From NCBI RefSeq assembly GCF_013186535.1, contig NZ_JABMCZ010000005.1:992001-1056000 (forward strand): a stretch of 64,000 bases of DNA, written 5' to 3'. This document shows positions 63,164 to 64,000 of the stretch, piece by piece; the first letter of the stretch is position 1; each line of letters opens with the position of its first letter. Origin of the DNA: Nocardia terpenica. GTDB taxonomy: Bacteria; Actinomycetota; Actinomycetes; Mycobacteriales; Mycobacteriaceae. Both the position numbers and the translations under genes were made by a program. The notes under the pieces were generated by a model, which was not told the DNA's origin, did not search any database, and saw only the letters and a list, made by a program, of their open reading frames with translations.

Positions 63164-64000
63164 TCAGGCCAGTCGTCGCGGCCCGATGTCGAAGCGGCTG
63201 GGTTCGGGCCCGATGCGCACCCGCGCGTACAGGATCGCCGCGCCCCGCGCCGAGGCCAGCGCCGGCTCCACCGCCAGCTCCCGGATCTCCGGCAGGTCGT
63301 CGCACAGCGCCGAGATGCGCCGGGCCAACTCCGACAGCGCCCGCTTGTCCACCGGCTCGCCGATGGTGCGGCCCGCGACCCCGGCCTTGCCATCCAGCAG
63401 CGGCGCGGCGCGCGGGGCGTCGATCAGTTCGGCCGATTCGTCCTCGGTCAGCGGCAGCGCCCGATACACCCGGTCGCCCAGCAGATCGATGATGGTGCCC
63501 GACAGCCCGAAGCTGATCACCGAACCGAACGACGGATCGTCCTGCACCCGCAGCACGCAGCCGACGCCCTTGGTGGCCATCTTCTGAATGTGCACCACCT
63601 CGTTGCCGGAGACCTCGGCCAGATCGGTGTAGGCCCGCCGCACCGCCGAGGGCCGCCACAGATCTAGCCGCACCCCGGTGAGGTCGGGCCGGTTGCGCCA
63701 CAGCTCGCCGGTGGCCTTGGCCGCGACCGGATAGCCCAGTTCCTCGGCGGCCGCCTCCGCCGCCTCCGGGTCGCGCACCTCCCGGAACTCGACCACCCGG
63801 ATGCCGTAGCAGTCCAGCAGCTGCACCGCCTCCAGATCGGCCAGCCAGCCGCCGTCCGGTTCGCGACGCATCCACTCCCCCACCAGATTTCGCGCCCGCT
63901 CGGTGTCCACGTCGGCGGGGCGGCGCACCGGCGACACCGGGCGGGTGCGCCAGTCGGCGTAGCGGCGCACCCGAGCCAGGGCGCGCGCCGCCCGCTCCGG
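63164..64000 (-). CDS. ATP-grasp acyl-CoA/acetate-CoA ligase C-terminal part, cut by window edge
   Basis: The visible 278 residues are the C-terminal ATP-grasp domain of an ADP-forming acyl-CoA synthetase. PERAARALARVRRYADWR leads in, followed by LLDCYGIRVVEFREV, the lysine in YPVAAKATG, and FGSVISFGLSGTIIDLLGDRVYRALPLTEDES. The end is LAVEPALASARGAAILYARVRI. The N-terminal CoA-binding and ligase domains, and perhaps a GNAT domain, lie beyond the window. Ends 69 bp before the ppc start. Confidence 0.87.
   Translation of the reverse strand, partial: PERAARALARVRRYADWRTRPVSPVRRPADVDTERARNLVGEWMRREPDGGWLADLEAVQLLDCYGIRVVEFREVRDPEAAEAAAEELGYPVAAKATGELWRNRPDLTGVRLDLWRPSAVRRAYTDLAEVSGNEVVHIQKMATKGVGCVLRVQDDPSFGSVISFGLSGTIIDLLGDRVYRALPLTEDESAELIDAPRAAPLLDGKAGVAGRTIGEPVDKRALSELARRISALCDDLPEIRELAVEPALASARGAAILYARVRIGPEPSRFDIGPRRLA

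Noticed and set aside
60539..63667. A 1042-residue plus-strand frame across ppc
   Set aside because: Antisense to PEP carboxylase, which has all its motifs on the minus strand.

Overview
The window is high-GC, densely packed actinobacterial chromosome. Gene order and content point to Nocardia or a close mycolic-acid relative. From 1 to 27.3 kb the order follows the Mycobacterium tuberculosis Rv2677c-Rv2703 neighbourhood almost gene for gene (as I remember that locus): hemY, hemE, DUF3000, RNase D, echA15-like, dxs, TrmA-like, APC permease, ceoB, ceoC, DUF3159, OB-fold, hydrolase, DUF3710, dut, DUF3093, DUF4193, cei, suhB, ppgK, sigA. The Rv2707-Rv2710 equivalents (YihY, DUF3039, DUF3099, sigB) follow only at 49.7-57.6 kb.

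Region by region. (1) 1-27.3 kb is the conserved block: haem synthesis, isoprenoid entry (dxs), RNA processing and modification, K+ channel regulators, nucleotide hygiene (dut), polyphosphate glucokinase and the principal sigma factor. Local additions are a PrrAB-like two-component system with a small exported protein, a SIMPL-domain protein, a SigD-like sigma factor and an NTF2-fold protein. (2) 27.3-49.6 kb, plus 51.8-56.5 kb, is an accessory block separating sigA from sigB. It opens with one 1583-residue gene coding for TIR + NACHT-type NTPase + pentapeptide repeats + 14 WD40 repeats. This is the architecture of a bacterial NLR-like immune sensor and is the best candidate for an undescribed system here. 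Behind it lie two tandem CPA1 Na+/H+ antiporters, ethanolamine ammonia-lyase (eutB, eutC), a rhomboid-like protein, a KhtTU-type K+/H+ antiporter module, a TetR-controlled SNF2/SWIM pair, several transcription factors with visible operators, an SDR, a DEAD/DEAH helicase, an MFS transporter and a large methyltransferase. A decayed fragment of a penicillin-acylase-family gene lies beside DUF3039. (3) 56.6-64 kb holds sigB with a clear SigE/SigH-type promoter, a small secreted protein, an ArsR/SRPBCC pair with an operator inside its promoter, a DUF1445 protein, PEP carboxylase and the end of an ATP-grasp CoA ligase.

A second layer is repetitive. At least nine copies of a short hairpin with a conserved CAAAAGC loop and covarying stems sit at or inside the 3' ends of genes. 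At four of these sites one arm of the hairpin is iterated into a tandem array of 23-26 bp units. Two ~90-bp palindromes at 3.2 and 20.2 kb share structure with compensatory changes. A ~33-bp degenerate repeat fills the hemE-DUF3000 gap. I saw no tRNA, rRNA, CRISPR array, insertion sequence or prophage gene.
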